A DNA stretch of 64,000 bases from Rhizobium sp. ASV20 (GCF_016429015.1 NZ_JAELTU010000004.1:1-64000); one strand, 5' to 3'. Positions 29,079 through 38,090 are shown, numbered from the stretch's first letter. Notes: generated by a model not told the origin, from the sequence alone. A program made the numbers and translations.

Positions 29079-31244
29079 ATGATGAATGTCGGGGGTGGCA
29101 GGCTGTCGGTCGGGGCGCTGCTTTTGTGTCTGTTCGCATTGCTCGCTCCTGCTTCGACATTCGCCCAGAGCTCCGCTGCCGCCCAGCCGGCGGCACCGCC
29201 GCCCGACAAGGTTCGTGAACTCATCCAGTTGATGAGCGAGCCGGATGTGCGGCAATGGCTTGCATCGCAACTGAACAATCAGCCTGCCGCCACAGCCGCT
29301 CCTTCGCCGGCAAATGACGACCAGATGTCCGTTCTCTCGGGAATGCTCAGCCACACACGGCGCCACTTCGCGATCGTGTCCGGCGCGGCGATGACCTTGC
29401 CTTTTCAGGTGATGACGGCGTCCGAAAAGCTGGAGGATGAGGGCCGTACAGTCGGAGTCCTGCGCATCGTCATCCAGGTCGTCATCCTTTTCTTCCTGGG
29501 GCTGGTGGCGGAACTAGCGGTCGCGCGTTTCATCAATACCAGGCGCGCGCAGCGTGAGGCGGCAGCCGCCGGCACTGAGACCGAGCTGCAGGCCGCACGA
29601 TTCCAGTTTCTGGGCGGGGTCGTGCCCGCCATCATTCATGGTATGGTGACCCTCATTCCGCTTCTGGCCTTCGATTGGCCGCCGGTGATCGAAAGCTTTG
29701 CCATTGCCTGCGTCATCGCTCTGGTTTCGATCAGGCTGGCATTTGCCATCGGCAAGCTGCTGATGGAGCTGATCGCCATGCGTCGGGCGCACGATGTTCT
29801 GGATGAGGACGGTGGCACGGCGCGCATAGCCGAAAGGCGGCGTGTGGCGACATACTGGTATCGGCGATGCATGGTGTTCAGCACCTATTTTGCCTGCGGT
29901 TGGGCTATCATGCAGGCCGTCACCTCGCTCGGCTTTTCAGGCGGCGCGCGGGATCTTATCGGCTATGCTCTCGGTATCGGTCTCTTTCTGATTGCCGTTG
30001 CCTCCGTCTGGTCCAGGCCCGTCCCGCAGAATGGCCGCGGAGCGAGGACAATTTCCTGGCTGCTGACGATTTTCTTCGCGGCGCTCTGGGGCTTGTGGGT
30101 GGCCGGTTTCGATGGACTTCTGTGGATTGGCATCTATGCGATCTTGCTGCCGCGCGTTCTATCGGTATCCACGCGGGCAATCGAGGCGCTGCATGATGCG
30201 GCGGATGGCATTTTCGGTGCCGGCAAGTTGGCCGCAGTACTTCTGGATCGCGGCGTGCGCGCGTTGATCATTACGTTTGCGGCCCTTTGGCTCGGAAAGA
30301 TGCTGGGCGTCGAGGCGCATGCGATGATGAGCGGCAGCGAATCCTCCGTCGGCAGAATTGCACGCGGCATTCTCGGCGGCATCGTCATCCTGCTGGTCGC
30401 CGATCTCGTCTGGCAATTGGCGAAAACCTATATCGACGGCAGGGTGATGCAGTCCCTGCCGGCCGTCAGCGACAGCGAAGAGATGAGAGCGAGCCGTGCG
30501 CGGCTGCAGACGTTGCTGCCGATCTTCCGCAACATTCTTGCGGTCGTCATCGGCATCATTGCCATCATGATGGTGCTGTCTGGCCTCGGCGTCCAGATCG
30601 GGCCGCTGATCGCCGGTGCCGGCGTCGTCGGCGTTGCGGTCGGTTTCGGGGCCCAGACGATCGTCAAGGACGTGATCAGCGGCATATTCTACCTCTGGGA
30701 CGATGCATTCCGCATCGGCGAATACATCGAAAGCGGCCACTACAAGGGCGTGGTGGAGTCTTTCAGCTTGCGTTCGGTCAAACTGCGCCACCAGCGCGGC
30801 CCGCTGGCGACCATTCCCTTCGGTTCTCTCGGTGCAGTCAACAACATGAATCGCGATTGGGCCATCGACAAGATCATCGTCAAGGTCACCTATGATACCG
30901 ATCTGGTGAAACTGAAGAAGATCATCAAGGACATCGGCCAGCGGCTGCTCGAAGATGAGGATCTGAAGCCCAGCATCATTCAGACGCTTAAGATGAAAGG
31001 CGTCGAGCAGTTCGGTGATTTTGCCATCGAGATCAGGCTGGCGATCACCGCCAAGCCCAACGACCTCTCCGTCATCCGCCGTAGCGCATTGATCCTGATA
31101 AAGCAGGCCTTTGACGAGAACGGCATCCAGTTCGCCCTGCCGACCGTGCAGGTCGCCAGCGACAAGGATGCCGCCGCAGCTGCCGCCCGGCAGCTTATCC
31201 AGATGCGGGCTGCCGGCGTCGATGGCGAACAGACCGCGGGCTGA
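29079..31244 (+). CDS. Large MscS-family mechanosensitive channel
   Basis: Membrane protein of about 721 residues. The ATG at 29079 is preferred because GGAGG lies ten bases upstream and a signal peptide follows (hydrophobic stretch, cleavage near TFAQS). The open frame extends upstream without support. A periplasmic region is followed by about ten membrane spans. The MscS pore helix and beta domain are seen in GVVGVAVGFGAQTIVKD and ISGIFYLWDDAFRIGEYI. Such large MscS proteins release osmolytes on hypo-osmotic shock. It stands alone. Confidence 0.88.
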   Translation: MMNVGGGRLSVGALLLCLFALLAPASTFAQSSAAAQPAAPPPDKVRELIQLMSEPDVRQWLASQLNNQPAATAAPSPANDDQMSVLSGMLSHTRRHFAIVSGAAMTLPFQVMTASEKLEDEGRTVGVLRIVIQVVILFFLGLVAELAVARFINTRRAQREAAAAGTETELQAARFQFLGGVVPAIIHGMVTLIPLLAFDWPPVIESFAIACVIALVSIRLAFAIGKLLMELIAMRRAHDVLDEDGGTARIAERRRVATYWYRRCMVFSTYFACGWAIMQAVTSLGFSGGARDLIGYALGIGLFLIAVASVWSRPVPQNGRGARTISWLLTIFFAALWGLWVAGFDGLLWIGIYAILLPRVLSVSTRAIEALHDAADGIFGAGKLAAVLLDRGVRALIITFAALWLGKMLGVEAHAMMSGSESSVGRIARGILGGIVILLVADLVWQLAKTYIDGRVMQSLPAVSDSEEMRASRARLQTLLPIFRNILAVVIGIIAIMMVLSGLGVQIGPLIAGAGVVGVAVGFGAQTIVKDVISGIFYLWDDAFRIGEYIESGHYKGVVESFSLRSVKLRHQRGPLATIPFGSLGAVNNMNRDWAIDKIIVKVTYDTDLVKLKKIIKDIGQRLLEDEDLKPSIIQTLKMKGVEQFGDFAIEIRLAITAKPNDLSVIRRSALILIKQAFDENGIQFALPTVQVASDKDAAAAAARQLIQMRAAGVDGEQTAG

Positions 31245-31275
31245 TGTTGCATCCGGCGGTTTTTGCTGATGTCTT

Positions 31276-32337
31276 TTAACGAGAAATCGGTGCTGCCGTG
31301 CTGCCGCGCACCACCAGAGTGACATCGATCATCTCGCGCTCCGCCGGTACGGCATCATCGAGAACCGCCTTGACGGCGCGTTGCGCGATTTCGGCAAAGG
31401 GTTGCGCCATCGTCGTCAGGCCCGGCTCCACCATGCCGCCTTCAGGCACGCCATCGAAGCCGATGACGGAGACATCCTGCGGAACCGAAAGGCCACGCGC
31501 CCGCAGCCAGTTCATGGTCAGCAGAGCGATATTATCAGACATCGCGAGAATCGCCGTCGGCGGCTCGGGAGCCGAAAACAGGAAGTCGAGGCCGGCTTCG
31601 ACGCTCGGCTTGTCGTTGATCGTCTCGTAGACCGGCACATCTTCGCGCCGGATGCCGAAGGCTTCGAGCGCCCGCCAGTAACCGAATGCTCGATCGCGTG
31701 AGGTGGAATAGATCGCCCGTTCTATCTCGGCGATGCCGACCGGCCCGACATGGTCGTTTGAAAGCTCGGTCGCAAGCACACCGAAACGTCTATGGCCCAG
31801 CTCCGCCAGATGCCGGGCAGCCAGGGCGGCACCTCCCAGATTGTCGACGCTGATCGAGGCGATCGACGGATCGTCGTCGTTCAGGGCCAGTGCCACGAAG
31901 GGCAATTGCCGCTCGCGCGTCAGCTCAACCAGCTTTTCGCCGCCTTCGACGCAGAGCAGGATGAAACCATCCACCAACGCGCTCTTGATGTTCCAGTCCA
32001 GCTTCTGTCGGTCCTTGGCCGAAACGAGCGCAAGGCCCGTGCCACTGGCATCGCAAACCTGGGAAACAGCGGCCAGGAGCGCCCTTGCCCAGGGATCGTC
32101 GAAGAAATAAGCGAGCGGTTCCACGGCCGCGACACCGATTGCGTTGACCTTTCCCGCCCGCAGCAGGCGCCCCGTCAGGCTCGGGCCGGCATAGCCGAGC
32201 AGCCTGGCTGTTTCGAGAACGTGTTCGCGCACTTCTTCACGCACCACATCGGGCCGGCTGAAAACATTGGAGGCGGTTCCCTGCGATACGCCTGCCGCCT
32301 TGGCGACGTCCGCGAGCCTGATTGTGCCCTTGGCCAA
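31276..32337 (-). CDS. LacI family transcriptional regulator
   Basis: A 353-residue repressor with an N-terminal LacI helix-turn-helix (IRLADVAKAAGVSQGTASNVF) and a periplasmic-binding-protein-like sugar domain (residues 60-345). The start is a TTG at 32337; GGAG lies eight bases upstream, while the nearby ATG is out of frame. Three TTGAA-type palindromes lie upstream at 32380-32475 and are its likely operators. The gene it would control on the other side is not recognisable. The ligand is presumably a sugar or polyol. Confidence 0.88.
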   Translation of the reverse strand: MAKGTIRLADVAKAAGVSQGTASNVFSRPDVVREEVREHVLETARLLGYAGPSLTGRLLRAGKVNAIGVAAVEPLAYFFDDPWARALLAAVSQVCDASGTGLALVSAKDRQKLDWNIKSALVDGFILLCVEGGEKLVELTRERQLPFVALALNDDDPSIASISVDNLGGAALAARHLAELGHRRFGVLATELSNDHVGPVGIAEIERAIYSTSRDRAFGYWRALEAFGIRREDVPVYETINDKPSVEAGLDFLFSAPEPPTAILAMSDNIALLTMNWLRARGLSVPQDVSVIGFDGVPEGGMVEPGLTTMAQPFAEIAQRAVKAVLDDAVPAEREMIDVTLVVRGSTAAPISR

Positions 32338-32379
32338 TTGAAAGTCTCCATGTGTTTCAGACGCATCGTAGCAATGAAG

Positions 32380-32475
32380 TTGTATCGGTTCAATTCTGCT
32401 TGACGGCAGTTTGTTGAGGCATATGATTGAACCGATTCAATTCCGCAAATGCGTTTCGGTTTTGAATCGATTCAA
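32380..32475. promoter_or_regulatory. Three LacI-type operators
   Basis: TTGTATCGGTTCAA (32380-32393), TTGAACCGATTCAA (32427-32440) and TTGAATCGATTCAA (32462-32475, a perfect 14-bp palindrome) share a TTGAA-N4-TTCAA pattern with a central CG. They fill the space between the LacI gene and the short plus-strand frame at 32492. Spacings of 47 and 35 bp would allow looping. Confidence 0.75.
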
Positions 32476-32491
32476 TCTATAGGAAGCAACA

Positions 32492-32779
32492 ATGACAACG
32501 GACTATCTTTTCAAGGATATTTATCATGAGCGGTGGGGCGATCCCGCAAATCCGAACGCAGTCGGCCCACCTCCGGGTGAAGGTGGGGGAGATGCGGGCA
32601 GGCGCGGCATACTTCGTCGGCTCGCACGCTTCTTCCGTCGCCGAAGCAGACCGTCGGCCTGGTCCTTCACAATCCCGAGTAAAATCGCCGAGCAAGAAAA
32701 TAAGCATGCCCGACATCGTAACCGGTACGAAGATCCGAAGTTTCTTGCCATCGCCAAAGCCCTGTCGCGAAACTGCTAG
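32492..32779 (+). pseudogene. Short frame behind the LacI operators, possible gene remnant
   Basis: An open frame of 95 codons beginning MTTDYLFKDIYHERWGDPAN, 17 bp after the last operator and preceded by an AGGAAG ribosome site. The first 25 residues look protein-like. The rest is Arg/Ser-rich, low-complexity sequence without a recognised domain. The position is where a LacI-controlled catabolic gene would begin. I read it as the 5' end of a deleted gene, but a genuine small protein cannot be excluded. A 145-codon minus-strand frame over the same bases is no more convincing. Confidence 0.35.
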
Positions 32780-32819
32780 GACTGTCCCATCAGGTGCCCA
32801 AGTGTCTCGCGTCGCGGCT

Positions 32820-33548
32820 TCAGAAATTTTCCTTGTAGGGCCGCAAATCCAGCTCCTGCGTCCAAGCCGAAGGGTGTTGGCGATGGATATGCCAATAGCT
32901 CTCGGCGATGGCATCGATATTTAGCAGGCCGTCAGCATCCATATCGGGACGCCACAGGCGCAAGCGTTCTCCATCTATACCGCCATCGATGATGGTGTGA
33001 GCGACATGCAGGCCGAGCGGCCCGAATTCCCGCGCCATGCTCTGGCTGATCATTCGGAGCCCGGCCTTGGCGGCGGCGAATTGGGCGTAGCCTGCCTTGC
33101 CGCGCAGGCTGGCGGAAGCGCCGGTAAAGATCACCGTGCCGCGACCGAGCGAGGCCAGATGTCGCGCAGCCTCGCGCCCAACGAGGAAACCGCCGAAGCA
33201 GCAGATGCGCCAGAATTCCTCGAATTGCGCGGCGGTCAGGTCGCGAAAGCCGATCGGGCGGTTGATACCCGCATTGAAGACGACGAAATCCGGCGCGGCG
33301 ATGTCACCCCGAGCCGCGAAAGCGTGCTCGAACAGCCGTACGACGGCGGCTTCGTCCGTTGCGTCCGTTTCGATGGCTTCGGCGCTGCCGCCGGATGCCT
33401 TGATGGTGTCGACGACCTTGTCGATCTTCGCCGTTGTCCGCCCGGCAATGAAGACATGATAGCCCTTGCCGGCGAGAAGCCGACAGAGCGCGGCGCCCAG
33501 CCCCTGTTCCGCTCCCACTCCGACGATGACGGCGCTTGGCGTGCTCAT
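32820..33548 (-). CDS. SDR family oxidoreductase with Phe at the catalytic Tyr position
   Basis: A 242-residue Rossmann protein of the short-chain dehydrogenase/reductase family. The cofactor loop GVGAEQGLG is at 10-18 and FNAG is near 91-94. Ser is present (FTGASAS, 141-147). The YxxxK motif reads FAAAK (Phe157, Lys161), so the usual proton-donor Tyr is missing. Some related SDRs share this, and activity cannot be assumed. It overlaps the upstream reductase gene by 4 bp (ATGA), so the two are co-translated. Confidence 0.85.
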   Translation of the reverse strand: MSTPSAVIVGVGAEQGLGAALCRLLAGKGYHVFIAGRTTAKIDKVVDTIKASGGSAEAIETDATDEAAVVRLFEHAFAARGDIAAPDFVVFNAGINRPIGFRDLTAAQFEEFWRICCFGGFLVGREAARHLASLGRGTVIFTGASASLRGKAGYAQFAAAKAGLRMISQSMAREFGPLGLHVAHTIIDGGIDGERLRLWRPDMDADGLLNIDAIAESYWHIHRQHPSAWTQELDLRPYKENF

Positions 33549-34669
33549 TCTGCTGCCTCCATGGCATCATCGAGTGATGGATAATCGGTATAGCCCTCGG
33601 CACCACCGCCATAGAAGGTCGGGCGGTGGTAGGGGTTGAGCGGAGCACCGCGCCGGATGCGCTCCGGTAGATCGGGATTGGCGATGAACAGGCGGCCGAA
33701 GGCGATCGCGTCGGCATGACCGGCGGCGAGTGCCGCTTCGGCGGTATCGGGCCGGAAGTTTCCGGCCACGATCAGCTTGCCCGACCATGCAGGCCTGAAG
33801 AGTTCAGCAGCCGAGGGCACGTTCTTGTGGTTGACTTCGGCCTGGCCCGCACCGCTGGCGCGCGGCTCGATGAGGTGCAGATAGGCAAGATGCAGCCGGT
33901 TCAGTTCGCGAATCACATGGCCGTAGAGCCGAAGCGGATCATCGTCGCCGCTGTCATTGGCGATGCCGAACGGCGAGAGCCGAACGCCGACGCGCTCCGA
34001 GCCCCAAACCTTGGAAACGGCTTCGACCACTTCGAGCAGAAGCCGTGTGCGGTTTTCGATCGAGCCGCCATATTGGTCGGTTCGCTGGTTCGTACGCGCC
34101 TGCAGGAATTGCTCGATCAGATAGCCGTTTGCGCCGTGGATCTCGACACCGTCAAAGCCGGCTTGCTTCGCATTCGCGGCGGCCTGCGCGTAGATGTCGA
34201 TCAGCAGCGATATCAGGTCGATGTCGATTGCCTGCGGCGTCTCGAAAGGGACGCGCTCGAACGAAGCCGTAAAGGCCTGCCCTCTGGCGGCGATGGCGGA
34301 AGGAGCGATAGGCAGAGCCCCGTCCGGCTGATGTGAGGAATGGGAAATGCGGCCGACATGCCATAGCTGCAGGAAGATCTTGCCGCCCTTGCGATGAACC
34401 GCATCCGTGACCGTCTGCCAGCCGGCAATCTGTTCAGGCGTGTGGATACCGGGTGTTGCCGGCATGCCCTGTCCCACGAGAGAAACCGGCGAGCCTTCGG
34501 AAATGATCAGGCCGCCCTCGGTTGCACGCTGCGCGTAATATTCGGCGTTCAGCGGCGAGGGCACGTTACCCGGCTGGCTTGCCCGCATGCGCGTCAATGG
34601 CGCCATGACGACGCGATGCGCCAGTTCAAAGGGGCCGATAGCAAGCGGCGAAAATAAATTGACTGTCAT
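33545..34669 (-). CDS. nemA: Old yellow enzyme-type alkene reductase
   Basis: FMN-dependent ene-reductase of 374 residues, related to N-ethylmaleimide reductase and xenobiotic reductases. It reduces activated C=C bonds or nitro groups with NAD(P)H. Visible motifs are VVMAPLTRMRA near residue 20, QLWHVGRISH near 100, EIHGANGYLIEQFLQ near 180 with the substrate-binding His/Asn pair, and GVRLSPFG. The first gene of a two-gene unit with the SDR; a 34-bp palindrome lies 74 bp upstream of its start codon. The symbol is by family resemblance. Confidence 0.88.
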   Translation of the reverse strand: MTVNLFSPLAIGPFELAHRVVMAPLTRMRASQPGNVPSPLNAEYYAQRATEGGLIISEGSPVSLVGQGMPATPGIHTPEQIAGWQTVTDAVHRKGGKIFLQLWHVGRISHSSHQPDGALPIAPSAIAARGQAFTASFERVPFETPQAIDIDLISLLIDIYAQAAANAKQAGFDGVEIHGANGYLIEQFLQARTNQRTDQYGGSIENRTRLLLEVVEAVSKVWGSERVGVRLSPFGIANDSGDDDPLRLYGHVIRELNRLHLAYLHLIEPRASGAGQAEVNHKNVPSAAELFRPAWSGKLIVAGNFRPDTAEAALAAGHADAIAFGRLFIANPDLPERIRRGAPLNPYHRPTFYGGGAEGYTDYPSLDDAMEAAE

Positions 34670-34742
34670 GAAATTCTCCTGCCTGGAGCCAAAATTGCTC
34701 CCCGGGGCGGAAGGGCCTGTCAGCGGCGATTCGGTCTCGGGA

Positions 34743-34776
34743 GTTGGAATAAATGATGACCATCATTTATTCCAAC
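34743..34776. promoter_or_regulatory. 34-bp perfect inverted repeat upstream of the alkene reductase gene
   Basis: A 16-bp arm (34743-34758, GTTGGAATAAATGATG) is followed by two bases and its exact reverse complement (34761-34776). It is AT-rich and lacks a T-tract on either strand. It lies between the hydrolase stop and the reductase start. The inner part, ATGATGACCATCAT, looks like a TetR-class operator. The matching regulator is not adjacent. Confidence 0.65.
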
Positions 34777-34804
34777 AATCGGACGTGCGCAACTGAATCT
34801 CGTA

Positions 34805-35611
34805 TTAAGCCTTGAGCCGCGTGAGAAATGCGAGCAGGGCGGCATTGAATTGAGCCGGCCGCTGCACGGGTGCGAAGTGGCTGACGCCAGGCAGAAAAAT
34901 CATTTCCGCGCCGGGAATGTGCCGCACGAGATAGTCGGCATGTTCGCGCTTGATGAACTCGTCATGCTCGCTTTGCACGATGGCGACCGGCACCTTGATC
35001 TCAGCGAGATCGGCGACAGTATAGTTCGGCTCCGTTTGCTGCATCAAGCTGACGGCCTCGACGAAGGCATCGAATGCATCGGGGGTGGCCGACAAGGCGG
35101 CATAATCCTTCGTGTGCCGCGAAAAACAGCGTTCGATGATCGGCGTGGCCACAAATTCCTTGGTGCCGCTCGGATCCATGTTGCAGGCGAAGAAGAAGAC
35201 GCCGGAGATCCGCTCTGAGTGCTTATGCCCAAGCACCATGCCGATGCAGGCGCCGTCGCTCCATCCGGCAACAGCAGCCTTTTCGATCCCCAGCCTGTCC
35301 ATGACCTCGAGCACATCGGAAGCCATCAGCTCGTAGGTATAGAGCCGCTCGTCGCGTGTGCTGCGGCCATGGCCTCGACTGTCGATGACGATGACGCGGT
35401 GGCCCGCGTCGATCAGCGCCGGCACCTGATGGCCCCAGTTGCCGCTATTGCCGAGCCCGCCATGAAGGAGGATCACCGGCGCGCCGCTGCCGTAGGATGC
35501 ATACCAGATGCGGGCGCCGTCATGATCGACATGACCCTGTGTTTGCGTGTCCGGCAAGGGTGTCGGCCCCTCTGCCTCGAATCGTTCGAGATCGTCGTCC
35601 CGAAATTCCAT
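34805..35611 (-). CDS. Alpha/beta hydrolase
   Basis: A 268-residue alpha/beta-hydrolase-fold enzyme. HGG at 50-52 forms the oxyanion hole. The nucleophile elbow GWSDG has Ser118, an acidic residue lies in SEHDEF, and the catalytic His is in GVSHFAP near the C-terminus. The substrate is unknown; the family includes esterases and C-C bond hydrolases. It is upstream of the reductase/SDR pair on the same strand, but the large palindrome in between argues for separate control. Confidence 0.85.
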   Translation of the reverse strand: MEFRDDDLERFEAEGPTPLPDTQTQGHVDHDGARIWYASYGSGAPVILLHGGLGNSGNWGHQVPALIDAGHRVIVIDSRGHGRSTRDERLYTYELMASDVLEVMDRLGIEKAAVAGWSDGACIGMVLGHKHSERISGVFFFACNMDPSGTKEFVATPIIERCFSRHTKDYAALSATPDAFDAFVEAVSLMQQTEPNYTVADLAEIKVPVAIVQSEHDEFIKREHADYLVRHIPGAEMIFLPGVSHFAPVQRPAQFNAALLAFLTRLKA

Positions 35612-35692
35612 GATGACCTCCCAACAGGCTGCCTCCTCCAGGCAACAATGCGCGCAACCCTATTCGATCCGCGATGGTTTTACCAATGTAGG

Positions 35693-36580
35693 TCACGGTT
35701 TCGTCGCTGCCAGTTGCTGGAAAAGATCGCGGGCCGGTTGCGGTAGATCTTCCAGCGAGCGCGCGCAGACCGAAAGCCTGCGCGTCGCCCAGCTGTCGGT
35801 AAGGCCGACTACGGCTATGCCCATCGAGCGGCTGCAGCGCCGTGCGGCTGTTTCCGGGACGATGCCAAGACCGATGCCGCAAGCGGCCATCTCGCAGATG
35901 GCCTCGAAGGTCCGCATCCTCACGCGCATCTGCAGCCTCGTACCGAGCCTGCCAGCCTGCATATCGATATGTTCCTGCAATGCCCCGCCGGTAAGCCCGA
36001 TGAAATGCTCATGCAGGATATCGGTGAAAGCAATTCGTTTCGCTGCTGCCTGCGCATGATCGCGCGGCATGACCACCGCGAGCCTGTCGGTTGCAAAGGG
36101 CTGCAATATCAGGCCAGACGTATCGACGGCGTCCGAGAGGATGCCGATATCGGCGAGCCCCGTCGAAACGGCCCTGGCGATTTCGATGCTCTGGCGCTCC
36201 TTGAGTTCGACATCGACGCGCGGATGCCGGGCCATCCAGGCGGCAAGGCGCCTGGGCAGGAATTCCGTCATGGAGGCGGTGTTGGCGAGAAGCCGGATGG
36301 TTGCCCGCAAGCCGCTGGCATGTTCGCCGAGTTCGCCGCGCATTTGCGCGAGCTGCCGCTGGATCAGGCGGGCATGATGCGCCAGCGCTTCGCCCGCTGG
36401 GGTCGGACGAACGCCGCGTCGTCCGCGTTCCAGAAGCTGTACGCTGCCATTGGCCTCCATGTCGCGCAATCGCTCGCTGGCAGCCGGCAGCGAAAGTCCG
36501 ACATCGGCAGCGCCATGGGTGATGCTGCCGGCATCGACGACGGCGAGGAAGAGGCGAAGGTCGGTCAGGTCGAAACGCAT
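35693..36580 (-). CDS. LysR family regulator, divergent from TauE-like exporter
   Basis: A 295-residue LysR-type regulator. The N-terminal winged helix is clear (LRLFLAVVDAGSITHGAADVGLSLPAASERLRDME), as is the linker helix. The effector domain follows from about residue 90. It is divergent from a sulfite-exporter-type membrane protein across a 97-bp gap with a LysR-style dyad, a common rhizobial pairing. The effector is not known. Confidence 0.9.
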   Translation of the reverse strand: MRFDLTDLRLFLAVVDAGSITHGAADVGLSLPAASERLRDMEANGSVQLLERGRRGVRPTPAGEALAHHARLIQRQLAQMRGELGEHASGLRATIRLLANTASMTEFLPRRLAAWMARHPRVDVELKERQSIEIARAVSTGLADIGILSDAVDTSGLILQPFATDRLAVVMPRDHAQAAAKRIAFTDILHEHFIGLTGGALQEHIDMQAGRLGTRLQMRVRMRTFEAICEMAACGIGLGIVPETAARRCSRSMGIAVVGLTDSWATRRLSVCARSLEDLPQPARDLFQQLAATKP

Positions 36581-36605
36581 GATTGAAGACTAGCGCATAT
36601 CCAGC

Positions 36606-36622
36606 CTTCGGCATAGCCGAAG
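36606..36622. promoter_or_regulatory. Dyad in the LysR/TauE divergent promoter
   Basis: CTTCGGC-ATA-GCCGAAG is a perfect 7-bp inverted repeat. Its place between divergent genes and its 17-bp size fit a LysR-type regulator box. Confidence 0.55.
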
Positions 36623-36677
36623 CCTGCCTTCGTATCATCCGCATTGTCCGACCCTCCGGATTTGCTAGGGAAGGGGC

Positions 36678-37427
36678 ATGATGGATCATTCGACATGGCT
36701 CGTTGCCGCGATCTTCGCCACTTTCTTCGCTGCCGGCATCGTCAAGGGCGTCACCGGCATGGGGTTACCGACCGTGGCGATGGGCGTGCTCGGCGCATTG
36801 ATCTCGCCGCTTGCTGCGGCAGGCCTGCTGATCGTGCCGTCTTTCGTGACCAATGTCTGGCAGCTCTTGGCAGGACCGAGCTTTGGCAAGCTTGTGCTGC
36901 GGTTCTGGTTGCTGGTCGTCCTGGCGGTGGTCGGCACTTTCGCCGGCTCATCCCTGCTTGCCAGCGGCGATTCGCTCGTGACGACAGGTGCCTTGGGCGC
37001 CGCGCTTGTCCTCTATGCGGCCCATGCGCTGTTCGCCCGCCAGCTTCGCGTGCCGACCAAGCTGGAGCCGCTTATGTCGCCTGTCATTGGCCTGGTGACG
37101 GGCTTGCTGACAGGCGCCACGGGCGTTCTTGTCGTGCCGGCGGTCCCCTATCTCCAGGCGCTCGGCCTCGAAAAGGACGATCTGATTCAGGCGCTTGGCC
37201 TGTCCTTCACGGTTTCGACCGTGGCGCTGGCTGGCGCGCTTGCATGGCACGGTGCCTTTCGCATCGACAATCTGGCAATGTCTGCCCTTGCGATCATTCC
37301 GGCGCTGGCCGGCATGTGGGCGGGGCAGGTCATCCGCAATCGCGTCAGCCCGGCAAGCTTTCGCCGCTGGTTTCTGGTCTGCCTTCTGTTGCTTGGTGCG
37401 GAAATGGTCGTCAAAGCGCTTCTGTAA
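36678..37427 (+). CDS. TauE/SafE family membrane exporter
   Basis: An integral membrane protein of 249 residues with about eight hydrophobic spans. The GIVKGVTGMGLPTVAMGVLG segment and its second-half counterpart VIGLVTGLLTGATGVLVVPAVPYL are the repeated TauE/SafE motif. Members export sulfite, sulfoacetate or other organic anions. Divergent from a LysR regulator, which probably controls it. Two neighbouring ATG codons at 36678 and 36681 are possible starts. Confidence 0.87.
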   Translation: MMDHSTWLVAAIFATFFAAGIVKGVTGMGLPTVAMGVLGALISPLAAAGLLIVPSFVTNVWQLLAGPSFGKLVLRFWLLVVLAVVGTFAGSSLLASGDSLVTTGALGAALVLYAAHALFARQLRVPTKLEPLMSPVIGLVTGLLTGATGVLVVPAVPYLQALGLEKDDLIQALGLSFTVSTVALAGALAWHGAFRIDNLAMSALAIIPALAGMWAGQVIRNRVSPASFRRWFLVCLLLLGAEMVVKALL

Positions 37428-37505
37428 GACACTCGCATATTGTGAGGCGTTGGATGCCGCCACATATGCTGGAGAGTTTTCCTCAGGCATCGGAGCGATT
37501 GATCG

Positions 37506-38090
37506 ATGAAGGACGAGCAGCACGAGATTGGCGATCATCTGTCTCCGGTCGATGCGCTTGTCGTTGTCGATGTGCAGAGCGCCTTCGTGCAAGGCGCCGA
37601 AGCTGTGCCCGGTCATGAGGCGTTGCTATCGATGATATCAGTCCTGCTGGCCGAGGCCCGCAGTGCCGGCGCGCCGGTGATATTCCTGCAGAATGATGGC
37701 GAACCCGGCGCCGTAGACGAGCCGCTTCAGGCTGGGTGGGAGCTGCACTTTCCGCCTCTTCCTGGCGAGAGCGTACTCAGAAAGCCCGGGGATGATGGGT
37801 TCGACGACACCGACCTCGAAGACATTCTCGAAGCCTCGCGCGTGCATGATCTTGCCATCTGCGGCGTGCTTTCGGAAATGTGCGTTGCCGCGACCGCGCG
37901 CGCCGCGCTGGAGCGCGGCTACGGCGTGCTGCTGCCGCATGATGCGCATGCGACTTACAATGTTCCCGCCGGGCCGGGCTCGGAGGGTGTTCCGGCTGCA
38001 ATGGCCGCAAGAGCAGCGGAATGGTCGCTTGGCGATGAGGTGCGCATCTGCGCTTCGGCGCGGGATGTCCGTTTCAAAAGACGCATCTAG
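37506..38090 (+). CDS. Cysteine hydrolase of the isochorismatase/nicotinamidase family
   Basis: A 194-residue hydrolase with the full Asp-Lys-Cys triad: Asp22 (VVVDVQSAF), Lys93 (LRKPGDDGF) and Cys126 (GVLSEMCVAAT). It should therefore act as an amidase on a nicotinamide-, ureide- or carbamoyl-type substrate. It lies 78 bp after the TauE-like gene on the same strand, so the two may be co-transcribed. Contrast the Cys-less homologue at 18.1-18.7 kb. Confidence 0.85.
   Translation: MKDEQHEIGDHLSPVDALVVVDVQSAFVQGAEAVPGHEALLSMISVLLAEARSAGAPVIFLQNDGEPGAVDEPLQAGWELHFPPLPGESVLRKPGDDGFDDTDLEDILEASRVHDLAICGVLSEMCVAATARAALERGYGVLLPHDAHATYNVPAGPGSEGVPAAMAARAAEWSLGDEVRICASARDVRFKRRI

Noticed and set aside
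32477..32914. 145-codon minus-strand frame over the LacI-adjacent gap
   Set aside because: It overlaps the end of the SDR gene and contains no recognisable domain. It is kept only as a sign that this gap may hold degraded sequence.
34743..34776. Reading the long palindrome as a terminator
   Set aside because: Neither strand has a T-tract after the stem and the arms are AT-rich, unlike the GC-rich terminators at 51623 and 59192.
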